Under the pieces are notes generated by a model. That model did no database searches, was not told the DNA's origin, and saw only the letters and a program-made list of their open reading frames with translations. Position numbers and translations under genes: made by a program. Source: Veillonellaceae bacterium (GTDB lineage Bacteria; Bacillota; Negativicutes; Veillonellales; Negativicoccaceae). From it: 64,000 nucleotides of DNA. Positions 8,937-18,163 of this stretch are shown here, in pieces. The stretch is taken from contig JALELM010000003.1 of NCBI GenBank assembly GCA_022771805.1, positions 62,001-126,000 on the forward strand. The letters are read 5' to 3'. Each line of letters starts with the position of its first letter. Position 1 is the first letter of the stretch.

Positions 8937-10068
8937 GGTCGACTCCTTCCGCCACCCGTTCAATCAAGCGAGCCACTCGCCGCACCGCTCCGGGGCCGCC
9001 CAAGCGTTCCCGTATGCCGGCCAGTTCCGCACGTACTTGCGCGGCCGCTGCGGGATCTTCCCACCAACGGCGGATCGGCGCGGCAATCCGCGGCGCCGTG
9101 ACCTCTCCTTGTAAGAGTTCGGGAATGACTTCTTTGGCGGCCACGATATTCGGCAGGCCGATATGGCTGAGCCGCACCAGACGCCGCCCCAGCCAATACG
9201 TCAACGGATTGACCCGGTAGACCAATACCGTCGGCAACCGCATCAGCGCCGCTTCCAATGTGACCGTGCCGGAAGCGGCAATCGCCGCGTCGCAAATTTG
9301 CATTAAATCATACAGGCCGTCCTCGGTAATCGTCACCGATACGGACGTCCCGTCAAGCAATTCTTCCAACTCCGCCCGGGAGATCGTTCCCGCCCGCGGC
9401 AGGTAGCAGTGCAGGGGGTAGTCCTGCGCCAATTCTTCGGCGGCGCGCAACATCTCGGGCAGCAGACCGTGCACCTCTTGACACCGGCTGCCCGGCAGCA
9501 GGAGCAATTGCTTCTCCTGCGGCACGGCACCGAAATACGCCACGGCTTCCGCCGGGGTACGTGTCGGTCGCACCGTATCCAACAACGGGTGACCGACAAA
9601 TTCCGCATTGGCTCCCATCTCGCGGTACGCCGCTTCTTCCATCGGGAAAATACAGGCCACCGCCACCGTGTCGCGAGCAATCGCATAGCCGCGACTGCGA
9701 TGCCAAGCCCATACCGTCGGCGCAATATAATACACCACCGGAATCCCGAGTTCTTTCGCCGCATGCGCCAGACGCATATTGAAGCCGGGATAGTCCACAC
9801 ACACCAGCACATCGGGTCGCTCCTCGCGCAGCCATTGCACGAGTCGGGAGCGTAAACGGAAAAAGCGCGGCAAATTCGCCAGCACTTCCGCTACGCCGAT
9901 CACGCCCAGATCCGCAATATCCCGGATGATCTCCACACCGGCACGACGCATATGCTCGCCGCCCATGCCGTACAGTTTGCAGTCCGGTCGCAGCTTTCGC
10001 AAGGCGGCCGCCACTGCGGCTGCGTGTACATCACCGGATGCTTCCCCGGCGGAAAAGAACACCTTCAT
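8929..10068 (-). CDS. lpxB: lipid-A-disaccharide synthase LpxB
   Basis: 379 aa GT-B glycosyltransferase opening MKVFFSAGEASGDVHAA, the LpxB signature. YGMGGEHMRRAG, CVDYPGFN and PTVWAWHRSRG follow in family order. It joins UDP-diacylglucosamine and lipid X to make the lipid A disaccharide. Its ATG overlaps the lpxI stop by 4 nt, so its substrate producer is translated just before it, and its 3' end overlaps msbA by 8 nt. Confidence 0.95.
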   Translation of the reverse strand: MKVFFSAGEASGDVHAAAVAAALRKLRPDCKLYGMGGEHMRRAGVEIIRDIADLGVIGVAEVLANLPRFFRLRSRLVQWLREERPDVLVCVDYPGFNMRLAHAAKELGIPVVYYIAPTVWAWHRSRGYAIARDTVAVACIFPMEEAAYREMGANAEFVGHPLLDTVRPTRTPAEAVAYFGAVPQEKQLLLLPGSRCQEVHGLLPEMLRAAEELAQDYPLHCYLPRAGTISRAELEELLDGTSVSVTITEDGLYDLMQICDAAIAASGTVTLEAALMRLPTVLVYRVNPLTYWLGRRLVRLSHIGLPNIVAAKEVIPELLQGEVTAPRIAAPIRRWWEDPAAAAQVRAELAGIRERLGGPGAVRRVARLIERVAEGVDHG

Positions 10069-10889
10069 AGACCCAACGACTCCTCGGATACCGCACAAAT
10101 GCAAACGCCCTCGGCATTTGCCAGCGCCAGCACCTCTTCCTGCTCGACAAAGAGCGTCTTTTTCGCTTCGATCGCAATGACGGCACCGTCATGCTCCAAC
10201 AAAGAACGCAGTGTCTGCAGGCCGATCGTCGGCACGTCAAAACGGGCATCCTGGCTCGGCTTGGCTGTCTTGACGACGACCGCGCCCTTGCGCGCCAACT
10301 CGCAACCGCGCACGATGCAGGCATCGGTGCCTTCGATCGCCTCAATCGCCATCACGGCGCGGCGGCTGACGACTACCGTCTGGCCGATGTCGAGCGCGCC
10401 CATCACTTTCGCCGTACCGAAGCCGAAACGGATATCCGCCAGCTCCTCCTCCGTCGGCCGGCGCCGCGTAAACACGCCGACATCCGGCAACAGCGGCTGC
10501 AGGTAGCGCGTCTGATCCAGCGCTTCGATACCGTCCTTCGCCAGTTCCGCCACCAACGCCAACATGATCGTATCATCCTTGCGATCGTGAATTTTCTTCA
10601 ACACTTTCAGCGCACGCAAATCAGGTAACCAATTTCCTTTGAATAAAATCTCCTTGGTTACCTTGCCGAGCATTGTCGCCTGCGTGACGCCTTCCGCACG
10701 CAGGGTTCGAATGACTTTGTCCAGTTTCGTCACGTGGATGCGGTAAAACACGTCCGCTTCCGCCGCCAGTTCCGGTTCCGTATTATCCACGACCGCGATG
10801 ACCGCCACTCGTTCACCGAGTCGTTTCGCTTCGCGTAAAAAGGTGACCGGCAGTTTTCCTACCCCGGCCAGTAAGCCCACTGTCGCCAT
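10065..10889 (-). CDS. lpxI: UDP-2,3-diacylglucosamine pyrophosphatase LpxI
   Basis: 274 aa DUF1009/LpxI protein: GLLAGVGKLPVTFLREAK at the N-terminus, the MLGKVTKE and DTIMLALV blocks, and a C-terminal domain ending near DVPTIGLQTL and AIEAKKTL. LpxI hydrolyses UDP-diacyl-GlcN to lipid X and replaces LpxH in many non-gammaproteobacteria. No LpxH or LpxG is seen in the window. It follows a terminator after lpxA, so it may be the first gene of a separate downstream transcript. Confidence 0.93.
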   Translation of the reverse strand: MATVGLLAGVGKLPVTFLREAKRLGERVAVIAVVDNTEPELAAEADVFYRIHVTKLDKVIRTLRAEGVTQATMLGKVTKEILFKGNWLPDLRALKVLKKIHDRKDDTIMLALVAELAKDGIEALDQTRYLQPLLPDVGVFTRRRPTEEELADIRFGFGTAKVMGALDIGQTVVVSRRAVMAIEAIEGTDACIVRGCELARKGAVVVKTAKPSQDARFDVPTIGLQTLRSLLEHDGAVIAIEAKKTLFVEQEEVLALANAEGVCICAVSEESLGL

Positions 10890-11005
10890 AATTCCCCCTC
10901 GTATGTAATTATTTTAACACATATAGGGATTGCATTTCCATGCCGCCGGGGCTTTTCTCCCCGCCGCTGCAAAGAAAAAACGCCCGCCGCAGCGAGCGTT
11001 TAACT
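10890..11005 (-). terminator. intrinsic terminator after lpxA plus leader of lpxI
   Basis: On the minus strand AACGCTCGC (11000-10992) pairs with GCGGGCGTT (10987-10979), closing on TGCG and followed by six T residues. It lies 6 nt past the lpxA stop. Between it and lpxI is a second small GGGG/CCCC hairpin and a TAAAAT that could serve as a -10 element for lpxI, but no good -35. The LPS cluster is therefore probably split into lpxC-fabZ-lpxA and lpxI-onward units with some readthrough. Confidence 0.7.
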
Positions 11006-11818
11006 TTAATCCTTACGTGTTCGCACGATACCGCGTTCGCAATTCCGGAGGAAGCGCAGCAAATGCTCGATCTCCTCGTATGCATGCAGTTCATGCTCCA
11101 TCTCCGCAATCGCTTCCGTCAGCGTCAGGTTCGAGCGATACAGCAGGCGATAAGCACGCTTCAAATCGCGCTTTACATCACCCGATACGCCGCTCCGCGC
11201 CAAGCCGACATTGTTCAGACCGACCACGCGTGCGGGATTGCCGTCCGCAATGACGAAAGGCGGCACATCCTGGACGACCTTGGTCATGGCACCGACCATG
11301 GCGTTGCGGCCGACCTTCACAAACTGATGGACTCCCGCCATCCCGCCGATAACCGCACGATCTTCGACGGTCACATGCCCGGCAAGTCCGGCAAAGCTGC
11401 TGACCACGATGTGGTTGCCGACCACGCAGTTATGGGCAACGTGCGTGCAGGCCTGCAGCAGGCAATGGGAACCGATACGGGTTTCCTCGCCCTCGCCGGT
11501 CGCCCGGTTTATCGTGACGAACTCGCGGATTTCCGTGTGATCACCGATAATGACATAGCTCGTTTCGCCCTTGTACTTCAAGTCCTGCGGCTCGCCGCCG
11601 ATGGATGTGCTCGGGAAAATATGGCAATTCTTGCCGATGCTTGTATAGGGATGAATCACCGCATGTGCGTCGATTTGCGTGCCTTCACCGATCACCGTGT
11701 GCGGGCCGATTACGACATACGGACCGATCACGACATTGCTGTGCAATTCCGCTTGCGGATCGATAACAGCCGTCGGGTGGATATTCGGTTTTCTCTTTTC
11801 TACCACTTGTAATTCCAT
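11006..11818 (-). CDS. lpxA: acyl-ACP--UDP-N-acetylglucosamine O-acyltransferase LpxA
   Basis: 270 aa left-handed beta-helix acyltransferase with hexapeptide repeats (IHPTAVIDPQAELHSNVVIGPYVVIG and onward to about residue 190), catalytic-region CTHVAHNCVVG, and a helical C-terminal domain. It starts lipid A synthesis by 3-O-acylating UDP-GlcNAc. The start MELQVVEKR at 11818 has AGGAG 6 nt upstream; the frame stays open for 42 more codons, but that stretch is AT-rich spacer with no LpxA similarity. Confidence 0.94.
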   Translation of the reverse strand: MELQVVEKRKPNIHPTAVIDPQAELHSNVVIGPYVVIGPHTVIGEGTQIDAHAVIHPYTSIGKNCHIFPSTSIGGEPQDLKYKGETSYVIIGDHTEIREFVTINRATGEGEETRIGSHCLLQACTHVAHNCVVGNHIVVSSFAGLAGHVTVEDRAVIGGMAGVHQFVKVGRNAMVGAMTKVVQDVPPFVIADGNPARVVGLNNVGLARSGVSGDVKRDLKRAYRLLYRSNLTLTEAIAEMEHELHAYEEIEHLLRFLRNCERGIVRTRKD

Positions 11819-11981
11819 ATCTATCTCCTGAATCTGCATAGTTTGTGCTTTATTTACTATACAATCGGACAACCCGTCTTTTTTAGAACGCGGCTGACAG
11901 ACTCTTACGACTCCATTCCACCCTCTTGCTTTACTATTCTCCATTATTCTTACTTTTTTAACTATTTTCGATTTTTCGTAT
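11819..11981 (-). other. 163-nt AT-rich spacer between fabZ and lpxA
   Basis: This gap interrupts a cluster whose other joints mostly overlap. On the minus strand it stays open in frame with lpxA and is clearly AT-richer than the flanking genes. No convincing promoter pair or hairpin is visible; TGTATAGT near the lpxA-proximal end is only a weak -10. Confidence 0.5.
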
Positions 11982-12416
11982 CTATTCGTTGATATCTTTC
12001 AGGTAAAACATCAGTTCGCCTTCCGCAACCAAGTTCTCCCCGACATAGGCGCGCCCCGCCACCTTGCCCATCATGCCGCGAATCCGCAGCATTTCCGACT
12101 CGATCCGCAGCGTATCTCCCGGCCTGACGGAGGCGCGGAAGCGCACTTTGTCCATACCGGTAAACATGGGCAACAGCTTGCGGTGTTCTTCCGCGGAGAG
12201 CAGCATCACACCCGCAACCTGCGCCATCGCCTCACAAATCAGCACCCCCGGCATGACAGGATGTCCCGGATAATGGCCGACGAAAAAAGGCTCATTGATC
12301 GTCACGTTCTTTATGCCGACCACACGTTTCAGCGATTCCAGCTCCAAGATCCGATCCACCAGTAAAAAAGGGTAGCGATGCGGTAAAATGTCCATGATTT
12401 CAGTGCTGTCCAGCAT
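11982..12416 (-). CDS. fabZ: 3-hydroxyacyl-ACP dehydratase FabZ
   Basis: 144 aa hotdog-fold dehydratase. [13 protein letters not shown] and the active-site helix [20 protein letters not shown] supply the catalytic His and Glu. It dehydrates beta-hydroxyacyl-ACP for fatty acid elongation and competes with LpxA for the same hydroxyacyl-ACP pool, which explains its usual place between lpxC and lpxA. The start MLDSTEIM at 12416 has AGGGGGA upstream, one nucleotide past the lpxC stop. Confidence 0.96.
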   Translation of the reverse strand: MLDSTEIMDILPHRYPFLLVDRILELESLKRVVGIKNVTINEPFFVGHYPGHPVMPGVLICEAMAQVAGVMLLSAEEHRKLLPMFTGMDKVRFRASVRPGDTLRIESEMLRIRGMMGKVAGRAYVGENLVAEGELMFYLKDINE

Positions 12417-12417
12417 A

Positions 12418-13248
12418 TTACATCCCCCTTCCCTGTGCGGCAATCAATGCCGCCAGCTGCGTATTCAAACGATGCCCGGATTTGCGCGCGATAATATGTG
12501 CGTGCAACGATCCGGCCAATGACAGATCGCCGATTACATCCAAAATTTTGTGACGGACGACTTCGTCGGGAAAACGCAATTCCGAAAGGCATTCCGTCGC
12601 CGAATAGACGACCGCATTCTCCAGCGTACCGCCTTTGCCAAGACCCATCGCCCGCAAGGCCTCCAATTCATCCGTAAACCCGATTGTCCGCGCCCGCATG
12701 ATCTCACGCCGATAGCTGTCCTCGGTGATCTCCAAATCCAGCACCTGCAGGCGAAGCAGCGGATGATCCTTTTCCGAGATAAACGTGACGCGCAGGCCGT
12801 CATACGGCAGGGCGGCAATGTAGCGATCCGCTTCATTTTCGTAGATGGAGCAGGCCTGTTGCAGTCGCAAGATGCGCCGCGGCACGGGCTGCTCTTCGCG
12901 TCCCGCCTGATCCAGCAGCGCGACAAACACCGCTGCGGAGCCGTCGCCTACCGGCGGCTCGGGGGCGCTGAGTTCGATAATGCAGTTATCAATGGCCAAG
13001 GCAGCCAGTCCGCTCAAGACATGCTCGACCGTCGCCACCATCACCGGCCCGTTTTCCAGCGTGGTCGCTCTCAACGTATCCGTCACGAAGTCCACATGAG
13101 CACGCACCGTATCCGCTGTAGCCAGATCCGTCCGCCGAAACAGGATGCCGGTATCCGGCGGAGCCGGCAAAAAGCGCATTTGCACGTGAACTCCGGAATG
13201 CAAACCGATACCCTCGTAGGATACCGCCCGCGCAATAGTATGTTGCAT
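12418..13248 (-). CDS. lpxC: UDP-3-O-acyl-N-acetylglucosamine deacetylase LpxC
   Basis: 276 aa. Family markers: [10 protein letters not shown] at the N-terminus, [12 protein letters not shown] with a zinc-ligand His, and the second zinc cluster [14 protein letters not shown] plus the general-base H in [11 protein letters not shown]. It catalyses the committed step of lipid A synthesis. AAAGGAG precedes the ATG at 13248. It is the first gene of the LPS cluster, with a TATAAT about 50 nt upstream. Confidence 0.95.
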   Translation of the reverse strand: MQHTIARAVSYEGIGLHSGVHVQMRFLPAPPDTGILFRRTDLATADTVRAHVDFVTDTLRATTLENGPVMVATVEHVLSGLAALAIDNCIIELSAPEPPVGDGSAAVFVALLDQAGREEQPVPRRILRLQQACSIYENEADRYIAALPYDGLRVTFISEKDHPLLRLQVLDLEITEDSYRREIMRARTIGFTDELEALRAMGLGKGGTLENAVVYSATECLSELRFPDEVVRHKILDVIGDLSLAGSLHAHIIARKSGHRLNTQLAALIAAQGRGM

Positions 13249-13588
13249 ATATTCTCCTTTGACCCTTTTCATGAAAAGCTGTTGCTGTATCTTTTCAATT
13301 ATACCATAGATTGAGCATAATAAATAAAGAACGAGACGGAAATTCCCGTGCTTGGCGCGCAGCCGCCGCCATGTGCTGCCGTTTTCCGAGCGGCTGTTGA
13401 AATGTTTGCCGAAAATATTTACGGGGTCGCGGCGAGAATTCCCCCGGCTTGCAGCGAGGCACGCGGCGAATTTTTCCGTAGCAAAAGGAGACTTTTTCTT
13501 TCGGAAATCCCGCCTGCGAGCCGGCGCACATGCAACACACAGTTCCGCTAAAAAACACCGCCGAGCGTTCTCGACGGTGTTCTTTAGT
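13249..13588. other. 340-nt intergenic region upstream of lpxC, promoter for the LPS cluster
   Basis: Nearest to lpxC a TATAAT (minus strand, 13303-13298) is the probable -10; the -35 region is only weakly matched. A 14-nt palindrome CTTTTCATGAAAAG lies at 13267-13280 in the leader. The middle part (about 13330-13540) holds no supported gene. The far end is the terminator of the aminotransferase gene. Confidence 0.55.
13554..13581 (-). terminator. intrinsic terminator of the class I aminotransferase gene
   Basis: Twelve-base arms 13554-13565 and 13570-13581 (AACACCGCCGAG against CTCGACGGTGTT, one wobble) with a 4-nt loop, followed on the minus strand by TTTTTT, 8 nt after the stop codon. Confidence 0.88.
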
Positions 13589-14836
13589 TTACTGTCCGAC
13601 CTGTTCCATGGCCGCTTTGATCTTGCCCGCCATGCCGCGCATCTTCTCTTTCGGTACGGCGCAAACGGCTACTCGCACGCCCGCTTTCAGCGGCACCGGG
13701 AAAATCCGCTCCGCCGCGAGCGCCTTGCAAACCGCCTGCGAATCCGGCGACGGAATGCTGATAAAGAAACCGTCCCGATACGGGAGAACCGGCAGTCCGA
13801 CTTCGGCGGCCTCCTGCATGAAAATATCCGCGCGTTCACGAATCAGGCGATACATTTCCGCCTGTTCCGCCGCCAATGCCGCTTGCAGTTCCGGCTCCGC
13901 CGCAATCTGCACCAAGGTCGCCATCGCCGCCCGGTTGATATTGGACCAGGTCGCCCGCGAGGTGTATTGGTTGATGTCGCCGAATTCACGAATGATCGTC
14001 TCCGACGAGCTGATACCGATCATTGCGCCCGTCCGCTGGCCGTACAGCGTGTACCCCTTCGACATGCTGTAGCCGACGATGACGAGCAGGTTCTCCGGCA
14101 AATCGGTGAACCGGCGGAAAAAGGAGCGTGCCGCCGAAGCTTCCCCGGCAAAATCGAGGTAGGCCACATCGACGAGCAGGATAACATGTTTCCCTTCCAG
14201 CGCCGCCGCTTCCCGCAAGACATCGAGCACTTGCGTCCAGTCTTCGTCCGAAAGGCTGTAGCCCGTCGGGTTATGCGCCGGCGTGTTCAGGATGACCAGC
14301 AATTGATCCTGTTTTTTGGCCATATCCCGCACCTGCGCCGCAAAGTCGTCCCCGTTCCACTGCATCGTATCGGTCAGCAGGCGGAATGTCCGCAATTTGC
14401 GACCGTTATCGGCGCAGAGTACGGAGTACGCGCCCCAGTACCAGTCCGAGGTAAGCACCTCATCGCCGAGTTCCGTGTAGTTGTGAATCGCGTGATGGAT
14501 GACACCCGTGCCGCCGGCCGTCGCCACCGCTGCGGTATATGCCTGCGGCCGATGCTCGCCGAAGCAGCATTCCTGTACCGCGTTTAAATAGCCCGGCAGA
14601 CCGGAAATCGGTGCATACGCGATAATCTCCCGCATCGGCAAGTTCCGATACACCCGCTCCACGGTCGGCAGACATACCAATTCTTCCGCTTCATTCAAGA
14701 TAGCGCCGATAGTCGCATTCGTTACGGCTTCGGCTCCGAATTCGGCCGCAGCCGCCACCGCCGCCGCATTGGCTCCGAAGATGACGTCCTTGGCTTTTTT
14801 CCCGAACGCCTGCGGCGCCGCTACACTGATTGTCAT
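13589..14836 (-). CDS. class I aminotransferase (aspartate/aromatic aminotransferase type)
   Basis: 415 aa PLP enzyme of fold type I. The NPTGYSLSDEDW loop, VDVAYLDFAGE and the Schiff-base lysine in GYSMSKGYTLYGQRTGA fit the AspC/TyrB branch. It transfers amino groups between an amino acid and a 2-oxo acid; aspartate or an aromatic amino acid is likely, but the exact substrate is not decidable. It is monocistronic, with promoter TGGACA-N18-TAAGAT upstream and a strong terminator downstream. Confidence 0.85.
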   Translation of the reverse strand: MTISVAAPQAFGKKAKDVIFGANAAAVAAAAEFGAEAVTNATIGAILNEAEELVCLPTVERVYRNLPMREIIAYAPISGLPGYLNAVQECCFGEHRPQAYTAAVATAGGTGVIHHAIHNYTELGDEVLTSDWYWGAYSVLCADNGRKLRTFRLLTDTMQWNGDDFAAQVRDMAKKQDQLLVILNTPAHNPTGYSLSDEDWTQVLDVLREAAALEGKHVILLVDVAYLDFAGEASAARSFFRRFTDLPENLLVIVGYSMSKGYTLYGQRTGAMIGISSSETIIREFGDINQYTSRATWSNINRAAMATLVQIAAEPELQAALAAEQAEMYRLIRERADIFMQEAAEVGLPVLPYRDGFFISIPSPDSQAVCKALAAERIFPVPLKAGVRVAVCAVPKEKMRGMAGKIKAAMEQVGQ

Positions 14837-14871
14837 AGTCCTACCTCCTCGTATTCTCCGTTATTACGTTC

Positions 14872-14901
14872 ATCTTACCACGTCCGGCGGATCATTGTCC
14901 A
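14872..14901 (-). promoter_or_regulatory. sigma-70-type promoter of the class I aminotransferase gene
   Basis: Minus strand TGGACA (14901-14896), 18-nt spacer, TAAGAT (14877-14872), about 30 nt before the RBS GAGGAGG and ATG at 14836. Confidence 0.65.
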
Positions 14902-14934
14902 CGGCTGACAATCCGCTGTATCCCGCTTATGAAA

Positions 14935-14958
14935 AAAGCCTCCGCGAACGAAGGCTTT
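14935..14958 (-). terminator. intrinsic terminator after phoR
   Basis: AAAGCCT/AGGCTTT arms (14935-14941, 14952-14958) followed on the minus strand by TTTTTT; it lies 27 nt past the phoR stop and closes the pst-pho operon. Confidence 0.8.
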
Positions 14959-14984
14959 CTCCTGCTCTATGTCCTCTCTGGCGG

Positions 14985-16676
14985 TTATTCCGCAACCGGC
15001 AGAGTTATCGTGACCGTTGTACCGATGTCCGGTGTGCTGTCCAGGCGCACCGAGCCGCCGAGCCGCTGCGCGATGTGTTTCACAATCGCCAGACCCAAGC
15101 CGGTACCGCCCGTCTCTTTCGAGCGGCTGTGATCGACGCGATAAAATCGCTCAAACACATGCGCCTGCTCCGCCGGGCTGATCCCGATACCGTTATCACA
15201 GACTTTCAGACGTACCGCATGGGGGAAGTCGGTTATTCTGCAACGCACCTCACCGCCGTCGCGATTGTATTTCACGGCGTTATCAATGAGGTTCACCACC
15301 AACTCGAAACACAGGTGACGATCCGTATGCAAACGCCCCTCGTCGCCGCCGACCTCGATGCGAATATCACGTGCCTGTGCCTGCACACTCAGCATTTCCG
15401 CCGCCTCACGCGTCAATTCAAGCAGGGAAATGTGTTCACCCGTGACCGTATGTCCCTCATCCAGTCGCGACAAGCTCAGCAAGTCTTCGATCATGGCGAG
15501 CAGACGATCCGCTTCCTGCATGATCCGCGCCGCAAAGTTGCGGACTTCTTCCGTGCTTTCGTACATGCCCTTGTGCAGCAACTCCGCATAGCCGCGAACG
15601 GAGGTCAACGGCGTATTCAATTCATGCGATACATTGGCCGTAAATTGACGCCGGTGCTGTTCGGCTTGGTACGCTTCCGTCACGTCCCGCACCACGACGA
15701 GCACGCCGCCTTCTTTTTTCTCCAACCGCCGCGCAACGAGCACGTAGCGCCGTTCGTTACGCGTAAACTCGCCACCGCTGCGCCCGTCCGTAGCCACATC
15801 GCGCAAGGCCTGCAGCCAGACTTCTTCCTGCGCCAGTGTCGCCGCGTCCGTGCCGCGCAAATCCGCCGCCAGGTCGAAAATCCGCTCCGTCGCCCGGTTG
15901 TAGTCGATAATCCGCCCGTCCGTACCGAGGAGGATGACCCCCTCGTTCAGCGTATTCATCATCCGTTGGATATGGTTGCGCTCTTCTTTCAGCTCCTCCA
16001 TTTGATCGCGGATGAGCTCCTGCTGCTCCCGCAGCCGCAACAGAATCGGATCGATTTCCGGCAAGCGGGACAGCAACGGCACGGCCCGCCCCTGCACGAT
16101 GGCTTCCGCCGTCTCTCCGGCTTGGATAAGCGGCCGCAGCAATTTGCGAGTCAACAGTGATGTCAACGTGAAGCAACAAATCAGGACAATGGTCAGAACG
16201 CCCAGCATCGCCGGGATCGTTTCCCGCATAATGGCCAGCCAGCTGCCGCGTTCCACCCCGCCCCGCAGCACGGAGCCGTCTTCCAGCCGCACCGCATAGT
16301 AAGAGGTTTCTCGTTCCAGCGTGGACGATTTCCGCCGGACAAAGCCTTCACCCTTGGCCAACGCATCATGTATTTCTTCGCGTTCGAGATGGTTTTCCAT
16401 ATGCTGCGCCCGGTAGCCCGTTTCCTGCAGCACACTGCCGTCCGGCGCGATCAACGTCAGCCGTAAAAACGGCCGCCCCGCCACCGCGGACGGTAAAATT
16501 TCCGCCGGTGAATCGCCGCGATTCAACCCGGCAGCCACTACCTTCGTCAATGTACGCACGTGCTCTTCCGCTTCCGCACGGGCGCCGAGATAATAAATCC
16601 AAAGACAGGAGATCAGCGTGAGTAAAATAGCAATCAGGCCGGTTTGTACCAGCGCCTTGTAGATGCTTTTCCTCAT
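14985..16676 (-). CDS. phoR: phosphate regulon sensor histidine kinase PhoR
   Basis: 563 aa. TM1 about 9-29, periplasmic sensor about 30-153, TM2 about 155-175, a HAMP-like linker, PAS about 240-335, HisKA with phospho-acceptor His351 in FTANVSHELNTPL, and HATPase_c with NLIDNAVKYN, DNGIGIS and GTGLGLAIVKH. It phosphorylates PhoB under phosphate limitation. The gene overlaps phoB by 4 nt and is last in the pst operon. The large extracytoplasmic domain resembles Gram-positive PhoR more than the enterobacterial form. Confidence 0.9.
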   Translation of the reverse strand: MRKSIYKALVQTGLIAILLTLISCLWIYYLGARAEAEEHVRTLTKVVAAGLNRGDSPAEILPSAVAGRPFLRLTLIAPDGSVLQETGYRAQHMENHLEREEIHDALAKGEGFVRRKSSTLERETSYYAVRLEDGSVLRGGVERGSWLAIMRETIPAMLGVLTIVLICCFTLTSLLTRKLLRPLIQAGETAEAIVQGRAVPLLSRLPEIDPILLRLREQQELIRDQMEELKEERNHIQRMMNTLNEGVILLGTDGRIIDYNRATERIFDLAADLRGTDAATLAQEEVWLQALRDVATDGRSGGEFTRNERRYVLVARRLEKKEGGVLVVVRDVTEAYQAEQHRRQFTANVSHELNTPLTSVRGYAELLHKGMYESTEEVRNFAARIMQEADRLLAMIEDLLSLSRLDEGHTVTGEHISLLELTREAAEMLSVQAQARDIRIEVGGDEGRLHTDRHLCFELVVNLIDNAVKYNRDGGEVRCRITDFPHAVRLKVCDNGIGISPAEQAHVFERFYRVDHSRSKETGGTGLGLAIVKHIAQRLGGSVRLDSTPDIGTTVTITLPVAE

Positions 16677-17356
16677 TCTTCTTCACCCAGGCGATATCCG
16701 ACGCCGCGCACCGTATGGATCAATGATCCCGCTGCGGCGAGTTTTTTGCGCAGACTCTTAATGTGCATATCCACCGTACGCGTTTCAATATCGCCGGCCA
16801 GATCCCACACCCGATCCAGCAACTGTTCCCGTGTCAGCACGATATCCCGATTGAGCAGGAGGTAGTGAAGCAAATCGAACTCCCGCGCCGTCAACTGTAC
16901 GGTTTCGCCGTCGACCTGCACGCGACGCCGATCCGCATCCAGCTCCAAATCACCGCAGGCAAGCACCCGCTCCCCCCGTTCGCTTGCCTCGCTCCGGCGC
17001 AGCAGCGCACGTACCCGCGCCAACATCTCCATGACTCCGAACGGCTTCCGCAAATAATCGTCCGCACCGCTGTCCAGCCCGGCAATGACATCGTACTCCG
17101 TCGTTTTCGCCGTGATCAGCAGGATGCGAATATCGCGATACCGCTCCCGCTCCCGCAGTTTTCGTAGAATAGTCAGTCCGTCCTCGCCGGGCAACATAAT
17201 ATCAAGCAATATCAGATCCGGGATCTGCTCCGCCAGCGCATTGTACAACTCCGCCCCGTCGTTACAGGGCAGTGCTTCGTAGCCTTGGTTGCGCAGGGCG
17301 TAGACGGTCAGATCACGGATATTTGTATCGTCTTCCACACAATATACCAGTGCCAT
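16673..17356 (-). CDS. phoB: phosphate regulon response regulator PhoB
   Basis: 227 aa OmpR-family regulator. Receiver domain 1-120 with EDD acidic pocket, phospho-Asp52 in LLDIMLPGEDG and conserved Lys in LRKPFG; winged-helix DNA-binding domain about 135-225 with VDMHIKSLRKKL and TVRGVGYRL. Activated by PhoR it should drive Pho-regulon genes including pstS. It starts 51 nt after the pstB stop. Confidence 0.9.
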   Translation of the reverse strand: MALVYCVEDDTNIRDLTVYALRNQGYEALPCNDGAELYNALAEQIPDLILLDIMLPGEDGLTILRKLRERERYRDIRILLITAKTTEYDVIAGLDSGADDYLRKPFGVMEMLARVRALLRRSEASERGERVLACGDLELDADRRRVQVDGETVQLTAREFDLLHYLLLNRDIVLTREQLLDRVWDLAGDIETRTVDMHIKSLRKKLAAAGSLIHTVRGVGYRLGEEE

Positions 17357-17407
17357 ACTGTCTCCTTCCGACTCACCTGCTCTCCTGCTACCTATTATAC
17401 TCCGTTT

Positions 17408-18163
17408 TCAACCGAAGCGGCCTGCGATATAATCTTCCGTCTGTTGATTCGACGGGCTGTGGAACATGACTTCCGTCGTGTCTTTTTCCACCACCCGGCC
17501 GAGATAGAAAAAGGCCGTGGAGTCCGAACAACGTGCCGCCTGTTGCATATTATGCGTAACCAGAACGATCGTATAATCTTTTTTCAGCTCGGTGAGCAAG
17601 TCTTCGATTTTCAGCGTGGAAACAGGATCCAGCGCGGAGGTCGGCTCGTCCATCAGCAAGACGTCCGGGTCCATCGCCAAGGCTCTGGCGATGCAGAGCC
17701 GCTGCTGCTGACCGCCGGAAAGCGAGAGCGCATTTTCGCCGAGCCGGTCGCTTACCTCTTTCCAAAGCGACGCACGGCGCAGACTGCGCTCCACTCGCGT
17801 ATCCAGTTCTTTCTTGCTGTACTTGCCGGAACAGCGCAACGCAAAGGTAATGTTGTCGTAAATGCTCATCGGGAAAGGATTCGGCTTCTGGAACACCATG
17901 CCGATCCGGCGCCGCAACGCATTCGGATCTTCCACGGTGCGGATATCTTTTTCCGCATAAAAAATCCGTCCCGTAACCCGACAATCGGGAACTAAATCGT
18001 TCATCCGATTCAGGCAGCGCAGAAAGGTGGACTTCCCGCAGCCGGACGGTCCGATCAACGCCGTTACGCAGTTGCTTTCGATATCCATATTGATATCGAA
18101 CAGCGCCTGATTTTCCCCGTAGTATAGATTCAAATCTTCAATATGAAAAGCTGTCCGGTTCAT
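17408..18163 (-). CDS. pstB: phosphate ABC transporter ATP-binding protein PstB
   Basis: 251 aa ABC ATPase. Walker [11 protein letters not shown] with [10 protein letters not shown], the PstB-specific [18 protein letters not shown], signature LSGGQQQR, and Walker [14 protein letters not shown]. It energises high-affinity phosphate uptake. The ATG at 18163 is preferred since GGAG lies 7 nt before it, and it overlaps the pstA TAA by one base (TAATG); an ATG four codons earlier lacks an RBS. Confidence 0.96.
   Translation of the reverse strand: MNRTAFHIEDLNLYYGENQALFDINMDIESNCVTALIGPSGCGKSTFLRCLNRMNDLVPDCRVTGRIFYAEKDIRTVEDPNALRRRIGMVFQKPNPFPMSIYDNITFALRCSGKYSKKELDTRVERSLRRASLWKEVSDRLGENALSLSGGQQQRLCIARALAMDPDVLLMDEPTSALDPVSTLKIEDLLTELKKDYTIVLVTHNMQQAARCSDSTAFFYLGRVVEKDTTEVMFHSPSNQQTEDYIAGRFG

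Noticed and set aside
13295-13558. 87-codon minus-strand ORF upstream of lpxC
   Set aside because: It includes the aminotransferase terminator and the lpxC promoter region, and its product looks like noncoding translation.
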